Source: a virus. From it: a stretch of DNA of 21,759 bases. The stretch covers positions 1 through 21,759 of IMG/VR virus record IMGVR_UViG_3300045993_000696. The stretch is one strand, 5' to 3'. Shown here piece after piece: positions 6,193 through 12,698 of this stretch (its first letter is position 1; the number at the start of each line of letters is the position of its first letter). The position numbers and the translations under genes were made by a program. Under the pieces are notes generated by a model, which made no database searches, was not told where the DNA came from, and saw only the letters and a list, made by a program, of their open reading frames with translations.

Positions 6193-6522
6193 TTAATCCA
6201 TCCTCGACATAGCCTTAGCATCGATTCCATGAGCTTGAAGAATCGCAGCAAAAGCTTTTGAACCTTCGTGCTTTGCATCCATCCACTGTGTTGGATTCCC
6301 GCTCGGATTCCATATCATGTAACCACCTTCGACAGTATCAATCTTGCCCTGACCCATTTGCTTCAGGGTTTTAACATAAAGACCCGTTGCTGGTCTGATC
6401 TTTACCCAAGAAAATCCGCATGGATACCATTGCCCCGGATTGGCATCGATCATTGCCTGTGTTGCTGAACGTGCTTTTTCAAAAGCACCATTGATAATTT
6501 CCGCAATATTTTCAGTTACCAT
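6193..6522 (-). CDS. Conserved-looking phage protein of unknown function
   Basis: This gene encodes 109 residues with AAGGAG before the ATG. The core GQWYPCGFSWVKIRPATG (30-47), followed by GGYMIWNPSGNPTQWMDAKHEGSKAFAAILQAHG, has the look of a family I associate with other phage genomes (PCGF-W-I motif), but I cannot name a function. Trp and Gly density points to a small folded domain. It overlaps the preceding gene by 11 bases and abuts the following one. Confidence 0.75.
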   Translation of the reverse strand: MVTENIAEIINGAFEKARSATQAMIDANPGQWYPCGFSWVKIRPATGLYVKTLKQMGQGKIDTVEGGYMIWNPSGNPTQWMDAKHEGSKAFAAILQAHGIDAKAMSRMD

Positions 6523-6856
6523 TTGATTTTCTCCTTTCTTGATTTACACCGGTTAAAATACCGAGTAAAAATGCCATTACAACATCTGCATTATTTACAG
6601 GGTTGATTGAGCAATCAGAACTTTCCTTGTAAAAATTGATCATCTGCCAAGGTCCCATCCCACCAACATAGAGATAGAGTTCATAAGCATAAGCAGTTTT
6701 GATTTTCGTGTTGAATGCAAAACGTTTTTCTTTTGCTCGTTCAACAATCTGCCAGTTTTCACCAGTTGCTTCCCTAACTTCAGCCAATGTTTTATTCAAA
6801 ACATCATTAACTGTTGGGACATTCAATTCCCCATCATGTAAAAACGTTGTCATCAT
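6512..6856 (-). CDS. Protein of unknown function
   Basis: This gene encodes 114 residues; MM at the start leaves either 6856 or 6853 possible. GENWQIVERAKEKRFAFNTKIKTAYAYELYLYVGGMGPWQMINFYKE reads as an alpha/beta domain. The C-terminal DVVMAFLLGILTGVNQERRK has a hydrophobic helix that is short for a membrane anchor. No family is recognised. An AAAGG lies upstream but at long spacing. The gene heads the run that ends with the HD and kinase genes. Confidence 0.65.
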   Translation of the reverse strand: MMTTFLHDGELNVPTVNDVLNKTLAEVREATGENWQIVERAKEKRFAFNTKIKTAYAYELYLYVGGMGPWQMINFYKESSDCSINPVNNADVVMAFLLGILTGVNQERRKSNGN

Positions 6857-7009
6857 TCTATTTTAGCCTTTCACAATATCCAAATCTTGTTTCAGATTCC
6901 CGTCTATGTATTCCAATTATACACTGTTTCTCAGTTTGAAAAACAGCAGTCTCAAACCTAGAAGGGGATGCCCCACCATTGACCAAAATAACAAAAGTCA
7001 AGAGCCACA
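6857..7009 (-). promoter_or_regulatory. Intergenic region with a candidate sigma70-like promoter and inverted repeat
   Basis: This 153-base gap carries a perfect TATAAT on the minus strand (6921-6916) ahead of the 114-aa gene. There is no good -35 at 16-18 bases (GTTTTT at 17). An inverted repeat CTGTTT-N11-AAACAG (6946-6924) covers the -35 and spacer and could be an operator. A four-base-pair GGGG-CAT-CCCC stem (6974-6964) and a weak TTGAC/GTCAA stem lie just after the metallopeptidase gene, without a clear T run. Confidence 0.35.
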
Positions 7010-7411
7010 TTATACAACTAGAGCCCTTCTAAAAATGATCTCTTGCTTTGAAAAAGCTTCAAGTTCCCAGGGTTGATCGAGATAAGGGAAATCCTTTTCG
7101 TATCTTTTTCCATTCCAAACCTTAGCACCTTCACCAGTAGCTTTCAAGGTTCCATTCGCCATCTGACGAACATGAACCATTTCGTGAGCAAGAGACAATC
7201 CAAGTTCTTGATAACTTCCAGGTTTCAAAACAACCAAGAAAGTCTTTTCCTCTTTGATGTCAAAGGACGAACCCGAATGCTCATGATCGTCAACCAGAAC
7301 CATGACGGTCTTCTTGACCCGATCCAGATTCAACTGCTTGATCATGGAAGGCACCATCAACTCAAGGAACTTTTGTTCTACTTTGTTCTCAGATTCAACT
7401 ACAAATTCCAT
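7010..7411 (-). CDS. Small HExxH zinc metallopeptidase-like protein
   Basis: This gene encodes 133 residues from the ATG at 7411, two bases after the stop of the preceding gene. The much longer upstream frame reads through that gene in another frame and is rejected. LGLSLAHEMVHVRQM (70-84) holds the HExxH zinc motif, with His76, Glu77 and His80. LDQPWELEAF (111-120) provides a downstream Glu (116 or 118) that could be the third ligand, as in gluzincins. The length and layout resemble short SprT-like or minimal gluzincin phage proteins. There is no signal peptide, so a cytoplasmic or virion role is likely. The substrate is unknown. Confidence 0.7.
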   Translation of the reverse strand: MEFVVESENKVEQKFLELMVPSMIKQLNLDRVKKTVMVLVDDHEHSGSSFDIKEEKTFLVVLKPGSYQELGLSLAHEMVHVRQMANGTLKATGEGAKVWNGKRYEKDFPYLDQPWELEAFSKQEIIFRRALVV

Positions 7412-7413
7412 GA

Positions 7414-7683
7414 TCAGTCCAGATATTCGATGTGCTTCGGTTGAACCAAAGCGTACTTGCCATTCTTGCAGATTACAACTTGACCAAATTCTTGGATGTT
7501 GCGAACTGCCCAAGCAGGGATTTCGCGGCCGTTGTAAAGAGCAACTGAATCCCAAACTTCTTCCTTGTCGTACAGTTTGTCTTCTTTGGTTGTGTAAGGC
7601 CTCCAACCAGTCCAGTTGAAATAACCGCGTTCAGATTTGGGGATTTCAACTTGAATAACAGTGCCAGCTTTGATCAGAAACAT
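7414..7683 (-). CDS. Small protein of unknown function, SH3-like beta pattern
   Basis: This gene encodes 89 residues starting MFLIKAGTVIQVEIPKSERGYFNWTGWRPY. It has alternating short hydrophobic strands, an NWTGWRPYTTKED segment and a C-terminal GQVVICKNGKYALVQPKHIEYL. These suggest a small beta-barrel, but I cannot name a family. It is the first gene after the promoter at 7717-7745. It is followed after two bases by the metallopeptidase gene, so the two are probably translated together. Confidence 0.7.
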   Translation of the reverse strand: MFLIKAGTVIQVEIPKSERGYFNWTGWRPYTTKEDKLYDKEEVWDSVALYNGREIPAWAVRNIQEFGQVVICKNGKYALVQPKHIEYLD

Positions 7684-7716
7684 TTTGAGCTTTCTATTTT
7701 ATCTACCGATGTAGTT

Positions 7717-7745
7717 ATTATACCACACAACCTGACAAATGTACA
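7717..7745 (-). promoter_or_regulatory. Phage promoter of the TGTACA-N17-TATAAT type (copy 1)
   Basis: On the minus strand TGTACA (7745-7740) lies 17 bases before TATAAT (7722-7717), with TGG just upstream of the -10 (extended -10). The upstream TGTTACACTTTAA and the downstream ATCGGTAGA are shared with the promoter at 8385-8413. A stem TGTAAC-ACTT-GTTACA (7770-7755) at the end of the 195-aa gene overlaps the upstream element. Confidence 0.6.
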
Positions 7746-7765
7746 CTGTTAAAGTGTAACAAGTG

Positions 7766-8353
7766 TTACAGGTAAGCGAGTTGCTTGAAAGAAAGCGGAG
7801 TTTTGAACTTACGTTCTGTCGAGTTTAACCATTCACGGACTTGATTTGCCATCGATTGGCGAAACTCAGAACGAAACTTCTTGGTTTTCAGCAACGGAAC
7901 GACTTGTTCGTAGACACAAGCTACACGAAGCTCGGTTAGCTGTTTGAATGTAACATTACATTCACGAGCAATCTGGAATTGCTCCTGACGAAACCGACGG
8001 ATTTTCAACACCCGAGCTTTGCGGGATTGGTAAGCTTCCCACTTTTGGAACTTCTCCATGATCTCAGGAGAAGCATCCACAGAAGAACCCATGCAGGGAT
8101 ACGTCCAAAACCGAGTAGTAGCAAACTGGAAAGAGTATGCGGACTGAGTTTCCTCAGACCAAACGGTCATGTAGAAATCGCTGTCATCGTAACTGTTTTT
8201 CTCACGTTCACGAACACACATGCCTTTGTTGGATTCATATGTAACAATGACAGAACCACGATCACGTGATTCTTTGGAGTTCCACGAAAACCAGCAAACC
8301 GAACCTTCAGGGAAGGTTTCAGATTTGTTGTTAATCATGTTAATTACAGCCAT
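7766..8353 (-). CDS. Protein of unknown function, early-type gene
   Basis: This gene encodes 195 residues with CTGGAG before the ATG. The N-terminal half is rich in aromatics and beta-type sequence (VCWFSWNSKESRDRGSVIVTY; FATTRFWTYPCMG). The C-terminal half is helical and strongly basic (KARVLKIRRFRQEQFQIA; TERKFKTPLSFKQLAYL), which could bind nucleic acid or an acidic partner. No domain is recognised. It is the sole gene between two near-identical promoters, so it is probably expressed early from the upstream one. The C-terminal PLSFKQLAYL faintly recalls the capsid-targeting peptide seen elsewhere, but it is at the wrong end and lacks the Glu. Confidence 0.75.
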   Translation of the reverse strand: MAVINMINNKSETFPEGSVCWFSWNSKESRDRGSVIVTYESNKGMCVREREKNSYDDSDFYMTVWSEETQSAYSFQFATTRFWTYPCMGSSVDASPEIMEKFQKWEAYQSRKARVLKIRRFRQEQFQIARECNVTFKQLTELRVACVYEQVVPLLKTKKFRSEFRQSMANQVREWLNSTERKFKTPLSFKQLAYL

Positions 8354-8384
8354 TTTAATACTCCAGGTTTTCTACCGATGATAT

Positions 8385-8413
8385 ATTATACACTAACCTG
8401 CGCAGGTTGTACA
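8385..8413 (-). promoter_or_regulatory. Phage promoter of the TGTACA-N17-TATAAT type (copy 2) with palindromic spacer
   Basis: On the minus strand TGTACA (8413-8408) and TATAAT (8390-8385) are 17 bases apart, ahead of the 195-aa gene. The spacer contains the perfect 14-base palindrome AACCTGCGCAGGTT (8395-8408), placed where a repressor would block polymerase. Copy 1 retains one half-site, CAGGTT. Flanking TGTTACACTTTAA and ATCGGTAGA match copy 1. Confidence 0.6.
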
Positions 8414-8435
8414 CATTTAAAGTGTAACAGTTTCT

Positions 8436-8448
8436 GTAACTTAGTTAC
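8436..8448 (-). terminator. Short hairpin over a stop codon, weak terminator candidate
   Basis: GTAAC-TAA-GTTAC (8448-8436) forms a five-base-pair stem that includes the end of the 92-aa gene. It is followed on the transcribed strand by AGAAACTG rather than a T run, so it is at best a weak terminator or an mRNA 3' structure. Confidence 0.2.
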
Positions 8449-8723
8449 TTCTGGATATGCTCTTTGGTGTAATCAGAAGCTCGCATCTTTCCTGCACGAC
8501 CGGCCTTTGACCAATCGTACACTTCACCGTCTGGGGTTTTCCCATCGACAATAGAATCTACACCAAGCTTACCAACTTGATTTGGGTTTTCGCTTGCCAT
8601 ACAAATGAATGAATACTCCTTGTGCTTACGCAACACTTCCATTACTCTAAGAGCTTCATCCATTCCTTCCATTGCTTGGCCCAGTACTGTGCCATCTTCC
8701 ATCGTCCAATAAACTTTAAACAT
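8445..8723 (-). CDS. Small conserved phage protein of unknown function
   Basis: This gene encodes 92 residues starting MFKVYWTMEDG. The ATG at 8723 follows AGAGGAAA, while a longer in-frame start upstream would overlap the preceding gene more and lacks a site. The stretch SENPNQVGKLGVDSIVDGKTPDGEVYDW matches my recollection of a small protein found in many unrelated phages (ENPxxVGKxGVDxV-DGxxPDGxxYxW), whose function is not known to me. It overlaps the preceding 60-aa gene by eight bases. Confidence 0.8.
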   Translation of the reverse strand: MFKVYWTMEDGTVLGQAMEGMDEALRVMEVLRKHKEYSFICMASENPNQVGKLGVDSIVDGKTPDGEVYDWSKAGRAGKMRASDYTKEHIQK

Positions 8724-8898
8724 TTTCCTCTTTCGGTTCAACATACGGTTGTTTTTCAAATCTAAAAAGCTGAATCACCGCATCATCCTTCAACTGATTT
8801 TGTTTCTTTATTTCTTCAGCCTGAGCTCGAGTTTTAAAAATCTGCGGCTGAACTTCCCCATCTGGGGTTTTGATTGCATAACCTGTAAAAACGTACAT
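8716..8898 (-). CDS. Small protein of unknown function
   Basis: This gene encodes 60 residues beginning MYVFTGYAIKTPDGEVQPQIF, with AAGGAA upstream. It is a likely beta-hairpin followed by a charged helix (TRAQAEEIKKQNQLKDD) and then FRFEKQPYVEPKEENV. The KTPDGEV phrase also occurs in the next gene (KTPDGEVYDW), which may be coincidence. It is the first gene after the promoter at 8924-8952. Confidence 0.7.
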   Translation of the reverse strand: MYVFTGYAIKTPDGEVQPQIFKTRAQAEEIKKQNQLKDDAVIQLFRFEKQPYVEPKEENV

Positions 8899-8923
8899 GA
8901 CTATTCCTTTTAACTTAAGTTAA

Positions 8924-8952
8924 ATTATAATCAGATTACTGGAGAAAGTAAA
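8924..8952 (-). promoter_or_regulatory. Sigma70-like promoter, TTTACT-N17-TATAAT type
   Basis: TTTACT (8952-8947) and TATAAT (8929-8924) are 17 bases apart on the minus strand. The surrounding TTAAGTTTACTT matches the gp32 promoter, and as there the TAA is the stop codon of the preceding gene (here the tail chaperone). It drives the two small genes downstream. Confidence 0.55.
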
Positions 8953-8953
8953 C

Positions 8954-9322
8954 TTAAGCTGGCTTAACTGGCCAAGTTACTGAAGTCGGAAATCCTGACT
9001 GCAAAGTAATGTCACGTAGTTCTTGACGATACGGAATCCATAAATCTTTGGTGACTTGGGGGATATCATAACCCTGTGTCCAGTCGGTTTGAGTAATAAG
9101 AAAGTCGCGTTTAAATCTTACTGTCTCTGCTGTTTCTGGAATAGGAGTAAATGGGCGTTTAGCAATGACATCGCCAGTTTTAAACCATTCACCATCGTCT
9201 TCTTCAATAGTCTGAAAAAAGAGTGCATCGCTTACTTCAACAGCATCTACTGGAATAGTTGAGTGGATATCCGAATCATATCGGGTTAAAAGAACGTCAT
9301 TGACAAATTGTATGTATTTCAT
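8954..9322 (-). CDS. Tail fibre assembly chaperone-like protein
   Basis: This gene encodes 122 residues. The C-terminal pattern RDFLITQTDWTQGYDIP...WIPYRQELRDITLQSGFPTSVTWPVKP is typical of phage tail fibre assembly or tail chaperone proteins (RDxLLxxsDWTQxxDxP, WxxYRQxLRDIxxQxGFP, WPxxP). The N-terminal half (MKYIQFVNDVLLTRYDSDIHSTIP) is variable in such families. It lies one base downstream of the fibre gene, the usual position for the cognate chaperone, and its GGAG ribosome site is inside the fibre gene end. Confidence 0.75.
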   Translation of the reverse strand: MKYIQFVNDVLLTRYDSDIHSTIPVDAVEVSDALFFQTIEEDDGEWFKTGDVIAKRPFTPIPETAETVRFKRDFLITQTDWTQGYDIPQVTKDLWIPYRQELRDITLQSGFPTSVTWPVKPA

Positions 9323-9323
9323 A

Positions 9324-10202
9324 TTAAACTCCGATTGCTAACCATGTCCATAAACCAGTATTTCCATTTGTACCAGGTGTAATACTTGTTGTAGTGTAGG
9401 TTACTCCAAATTCACCTATGGCAGCACTGCCAGAATATCTTACTGCGACAGCAGAATAAATGGTGGAGAATGCAACAGGGAATGTTTGTGTTGCCCAACC
9501 AACTGGACCACTCCACTGAATTAACAATCCATTGCTTAGGCGTTGATAGCCCTTAACTGCTAAACTCGAAACTCCCAATCCGCTTGCTCCTGCTGGTCCG
9601 GTAGGACCTTGGGGACCAGTTGCACCTGTAGGACCAGCAACACTGCTAGCTGCGCCAGTTGCCCCAGTAGGACCCTGCGGACCTGTAGGACCCTGAGATC
9701 CAGTTGCCCCAGTAGGACCTTGAGGACCAGTAGGTCCAACAACACCTGTACTACTTCCAGGTACGCCCTGAGGACCTTGAGGGCCAGCCGGTCCGGCTAC
9801 AGTGCTGGCTGCGCCGGTAGGACCCTGAGGTCCTTGTGGACCCTGAGGTCCAGTTGCTCCAGCTACTCCAATAGATTTTATCCATCCATAACCAGGTGTT
9901 TCTGAGGTATGATAGACAGTAACACTTCCTGCAGTAGTAGGGTCAACACATACATAAAGAATATTTTCAGTTGTTTTAAACCATAACTGTCCTATCGTGG
10001 GATGGGCTGGTGGAGTTGTAGCAGCAAAATGCTCTAAAAGATGTAGAAAATTTTCTTGCTGAATTTCTCCATAGTTAACAACACCTTGTCCTGTGAGGAC
10101 TAAGGGTGAATGTGTAGTATCCGTAACCCCATCAGCAAGGGTAAATTGCGTCTTTCCTAAAGCGCTATTATTACTTGCCCAATCAATAATGAATGCTGTC
10201 AT
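9324..10202 (-). CDS. Tail fibre protein with collagen-like repeats
   Basis: This gene encodes 292 residues. Residues 44-86 ([18 protein letters not shown]...[17 protein letters not shown]) resemble a virion-attachment domain common in myovirus fibres (YGxxxxENFLxLLExFA, GQLWxxT). Residues 112-210 form a collagen-like Gly-X-Y shaft rich in GPTGPQ and GPTGAT triplets, broken by three Ala/Ser/Val spacers ([21 protein letters not shown]). From 217, [18 protein letters not shown]...FPVAFSTIY resembles the C-terminal tip domain of many fibres. It should trimerise and mediate host recognition at the tip. GGAG precedes the ATG, and a late promoter overlaps the terminase end upstream. Confidence 0.85.
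   Translation of the reverse strand: MTAFIIDWASNNSALGKTQFTLADGVTDTTHSPLVLTGQGVVNYGEIQQENFLHLLEHFAATTPPAHPTIGQLWFKTTENILYVCVDPTTAGSVTVYHTSETPGYGWIKSIGVAGATGPQGPQGPQGPTGAASTVAGPAGPQGPQGVPGSSTGVVGPTGPQGPTGATGSQGPTGPQGPTGATGAASSVAGPTGATGPQGPTGPAGASGLGVSSLAVKGYQRLSNGLLIQWSGPVGWATQTFPVAFSTIYSAVAVRYSGSAAIGEFGVTYTTTSITPGTNGNTGLWTWLAIGV
9573..9869 (-). repeat. DNA repeat tract encoding the collagen-like shaft
   Basis: Short imperfect nine-base units, seen on the plus strand as variants of GGACCTGTAGGACCTTGAGG, repeat through this stretch. They encode Gly-Pro-Thr-Gly-Pro-Gln triplets. The tract is prone to slippage or recombination that would change shaft length in nine-base steps without shifting frame. 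Confidence 0.8.
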
Positions 10203-10226
10203 TTATGTTCTCCAAAACTATTGGTA

Positions 10227-10234
10227 TATTTATA
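10227..10234 (-). promoter_or_regulatory. T4-type late promoter for the tail fibre gene
   Basis: TATAAATA reads on the minus strand from 10234 to 10227, overlapping the terminase stop codon. It lies 24 bases before the fibre ATG, which leaves room for GGAG and a very short leader. Confidence 0.6.
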
Positions 10235-11795
10235 AGAAAGCCCATGGAACGGGCTCATCTCCAAATTGATCTGGATTTTCCTCAGGTTGCTGATCTGCAT
10301 CTGGGTCTACAGATTCATAAACTATCTTTTTAGCAGCTTCATCATAGGAAGCTAACCGTCCTAACACCTTCATAACAACTGCCATTGCCATAATCGCATC
10401 ATCGGTGCAGCCTTCTTTAGCTTGATAAGTATTATTAATGGCAATAAAGTTCTGAAGTTCATAGATGAGATATTCGGAATGAATTTTTATTCCGCTATTT
10501 CCCTTTTCAATTAAATTTTTGAACTGCATACAAGCAAGTAGCTTAGATTTTCCAGTTGTATAACATCCTAGGCGAGTTTTTGATTCATTGTAAAGTTCTG
10601 TTCCATCTAAGTAGATACCACCATCTGGGGTATCATCATTCTGAATCATGGCAACTAATGCTTCACCGACACCGTTACGTTCGAATGACCAGATGATTTC
10701 TGATCTGCCTTTCATTTCATCCGGCTGTCTAAGCAATTTAAATAACCATTTTAACTTAGCATAGATGAGTGGGATATGAACTGTGTTATTTCTAAATTCC
10801 GCAACCTGTTCCATAGACGGATATTCTACAACCTGAATAACTGTAAAGTCCTTACTATTGCCTGTAGCTGGGTCGACCCCAATCAAATAAGTCTTTCCTT
10901 TACCACCAAGCTTTTCTTTCCAGAAGTTGAAGCCCATATTTTGGTAAAGAGGTTTAGAGGACTTAACATAACTGAGCTTGAGCGAGTCCATCAACAGAGC
11001 GTCAGATGAAATGAACTCGCATAATACTTCTTGTCTAAAACCGATTGGTCCTAACTCACCCTGCATCTGTTTGATATATTCTTCACCGCGTTCTGGGTGT
11101 AGGCTCCAAGGGAAGAATAATGGCTTGAATGAATTCTGTTCTGCTATTGCGCCCCGCCACAAGGTAGCAAATAAATCTGTATCTCCATTAGGAGTAGAAG
11201 ATATAATAGCGGAACCGCCGGTAGATAACGTAGGAGATAACGATCGCCACATCTCTGTTTGAACACGCGGTGATATGAATGCCAACTCGTCTAGGTAAAG
11301 AATAGAGATTGATAAACCCCGTCCAGTCTTTGCTGTGGTTGCTTCAGATTTAATTCTTGAGCCGTTATCAAATTCAATATTGTGCTTGTTGTAATAACGG
11401 CAACCAGCTTTAAGCCAATGTGGAAGTTCTTCGTATGCAAATCGGATACGATCCATAATTTCCATAGCGTGGCTGTTATTCTTAGAAGCAATAACGATTG
11501 TCTGGTCTCTATGGAACATTGCGTACCATAATAGATACATTGAGATGGTTTGGGTCTTACCCATCTGACGGGATATTAGCGCGATAACCCGAGTAGAGTC
11601 TTGACACGCTCTAATTAGTTCTTCTTGAAAGGGATAAAGGTCGAATAAGATTCTGCCGCGTTTTGGATGCTGCAACCAAACATATTTTCGAATAAAATAA
11701 ACCGGATCATTTTGACACTTCACGAGCTCTTGAATAAGCTCGGGCGTATATTCCGATTCAGCGTGTGCACGCTTGATTAGTTCATTACCTGCCAT
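10230..11795 (-). CDS. 17: Large terminase subunit, gp17-type packaging motor
   Basis: This gene encodes 521 residues; T4 gp17 has 610, and the N-terminus here is shorter. The ATPase domain has Walker A SRQMGKT at 75-81 (T4 SRQLGKT), Walker B with catalytic Glu ILYLDELAFI at 165-174, and coupling motif SSTPNG at 199-204 (T4 TTTPNG). The nuclease domain shows Asp308 (LIGVDPATGNSKDF), Glu372 (SFERNGVGEAL) and Asp465/Asp466 (CTDDAIMAMAV), matching the T4 Asp401, Glu458 and Asp542 triad. It cuts concatemeric DNA and pumps it into the prohead. The C-terminus is an acidic tail (DPDADQQPEENPDQFGDEP). AAGGAA precedes the ATG. No small terminase gene is visible here. Confidence 0.93.
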   Translation of the reverse strand: MAGNELIKRAHAESEYTPELIQELVKCQNDPVYFIRKYVWLQHPKRGRILFDLYPFQEELIRACQDSTRVIALISRQMGKTQTISMYLLWYAMFHRDQTIVIASKNNSHAMEIMDRIRFAYEELPHWLKAGCRYYNKHNIEFDNGSRIKSEATTAKTGRGLSISILYLDELAFISPRVQTEMWRSLSPTLSTGGSAIISSTPNGDTDLFATLWRGAIAEQNSFKPLFFPWSLHPERGEEYIKQMQGELGPIGFRQEVLCEFISSDALLMDSLKLSYVKSSKPLYQNMGFNFWKEKLGGKGKTYLIGVDPATGNSKDFTVIQVVEYPSMEQVAEFRNNTVHIPLIYAKLKWLFKLLRQPDEMKGRSEIIWSFERNGVGEALVAMIQNDDTPDGGIYLDGTELYNESKTRLGCYTTGKSKLLACMQFKNLIEKGNSGIKIHSEYLIYELQNFIAINNTYQAKEGCTDDAIMAMAVVMKVLGRLASYDEAAKKIVYESVDPDADQQPEENPDQFGDEPVPWAFL

Positions 11796-11851
11796 TTCCT
11801 TGTCCTATAGTATTACAGGATAACGTATAACGTTTTACAAACCTGATAATT

Positions 11852-11859
11852 TATTTATA
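11852..11859 (-). promoter_or_regulatory. T4-type late promoter for the terminase gene
   Basis: TATAAATA reads on the minus strand from 11859 to 11852, 57 bases before the terminase ATG. A small stem AACGT-TAT-ACGTT (11834-11822) lies in the leader between them. Confidence 0.6.
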
Positions 11860-11878
11860 GGTTGAAAGCAGGTCTATT

Positions 11879-12457
11879 TCAGGTCAAGTATACGGAAATT
11901 TCTTTTATAAGGTCTTCATGCTGAATTATTTCAAAGTGATTGGCATGAATATCTACTTGACGAGCATTAGCAATCGCTTTTTGAGATCGGATACTTACCA
12001 CCCCATCATTTTCTCTTATCATTATTGGGAGACTTCCTGACGTGCTTATGAATGCCAGATGATTTTTCCAAGAAACATTTGCTATTTCTTTAATGATGGT
12101 GGAGTTCGGACTGATGTCCCTGAGGACCTTATGTTTTGGGAAAATGAAACTTGCTCCCATTGCGGCACTACTTCCACCGAAGGGTGAAGAAATAGTTGCT
12201 ATCTTATCTACCTTCAATTCACCACGAGATGCTATCAATAGCGCTATGACCCCTCCCAAAGAATGCCCAATGATTGAGATTTTTGGGTATGCAAGTTCTT
12301 TAAGATGACCTAAGATAAAATCGTATGAATTCTCTATGCTCTGGAAACTATCATAAGCAATAAAAACTGCTTCATGGTCTGGGAGCTGTGAGTGTAGGTG
12401 GGTGAATATTCTTGGGCTACAATTAAACCCGTGAAGATAGACGATTGGGTGTTTCAT
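11879..12457 (-). CDS. Alpha/beta-hydrolase (lipase/esterase-like)
   Basis: This gene encodes 192 residues from the ATG at 12457. An in-frame TTG at 12496 would only add a basic, unalignable leader. The fold is clear: an N-terminal strand with the oxyanion motif PIVYLHGFN (4-12), the nucleophile elbow SIIGHSLGGVIALL (61-74) with Ser66, Asp151 in ENDGVVSIRSQ and His174 in HANHFEII complete a triad. Size and the NDGVV segment resemble small serine esterases or lipases. There is no signal peptide. The gene start lies inside the preceding gene (35-base overlap) without a good ribosome site, so coupling is likely. The substrate is unknown. Its place after the ART-like cluster suggests a late, possibly host-modifying role. 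Confidence 0.8.
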   Translation of the reverse strand: MKHPIVYLHGFNCSPRIFTHLHSQLPDHEAVFIAYDSFQSIENSYDFILGHLKELAYPKISIIGHSLGGVIALLIASRGELKVDKIATISSPFGGSSAAMGASFIFPKHKVLRDISPNSTIIKEIANVSWKNHLAFISTSGSLPIMIRENDGVVSIRSQKAIANARQVDIHANHFEIIQHEDLIKEISVYLT

Positions 12458-12698
12458 GAAGTATATTCGATTTTGATATTTTAATCTTTTGCGCAAAATC
12501 TAAATTGCGGCCAATAGTCATATGTCTAACTAACTCTTTCTTATAGAAAGCAACCTGTTGATTAGTAGGAGTAAAGTTGTCTTTAGTCTTACATCTATTT
12601 ATCTCATTAGCAACCATCATTTCAATCACCTCGTTGTAGTGATTTACTCTGTCGCTGGTAACAACAAATGCTGTTCGGTATGGGGTGTTATCAGACAT
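12423..12698 (-). CDS. Small protein of unknown function after the ART-like genes
   Basis: This gene encodes 91 residues beginning MSDNTPYRTAFVVTSDRVNHYNEV. The ATG overlaps the stop of the ART-like gene by eight bases (ATGTCTGA). A GTG start at 12752 would overlap by 62 bases and is less likely. It is mixed alpha/beta with a long basic helix region (NQQVAFYKKELVRHMTIGRNLDFAQKIK). No recognisable domain is present. The 3' end overlaps the hydrolase gene start. Confidence 0.6.
   Translation of the reverse strand: MSDNTPYRTAFVVTSDRVNHYNEVIEMMVANEINRCKTKDNFTPTNQQVAFYKKELVRHMTIGRNLDFAQKIKISKSNILHETPNRLSSRV

Noticed and set aside
6924-6946. CTGTTT-N11-AAACAG as a LexA box
   Set aside because: The distance between CTGT and ACAG is longer than the eight bases of a LexA site; kept only as a possible phage operator.
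7412-7606. Longer N-terminus for the metallopeptidase
   Set aside because: This part lies wholly inside the 89-aa gene in another frame and has an unnatural Arg/Ser/Cys-rich composition.
7766-7800. PLSFKQLAYL at the end of the 195-aa protein as another targeting tag
   Set aside because: It lacks the K-E-F core and Glu, and the gene is early-type; the likeness is probably chance.
9573-9869. Repeat tract resembling a CRISPR array
   Set aside because: The units are about nine bases, in frame, and encode Gly-X-Y; there are no spacers.
9609-9905. Plus-strand open frame rich in Cys, Ser, Thr and Arg
   Set aside because: It is the antisense of the collagen repeat tract and its composition follows from the repeat.
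12458-12496. TTG start adding 13 residues to the hydrolase
   Set aside because: The extra residues are basic and precede the first core strand without adding to the fold.
12596-12603. GATAAATA on the minus strand as a late promoter
   Set aside because: It lies inside the 91-aa coding region, is one base off the octamer and is far from the hydrolase start.
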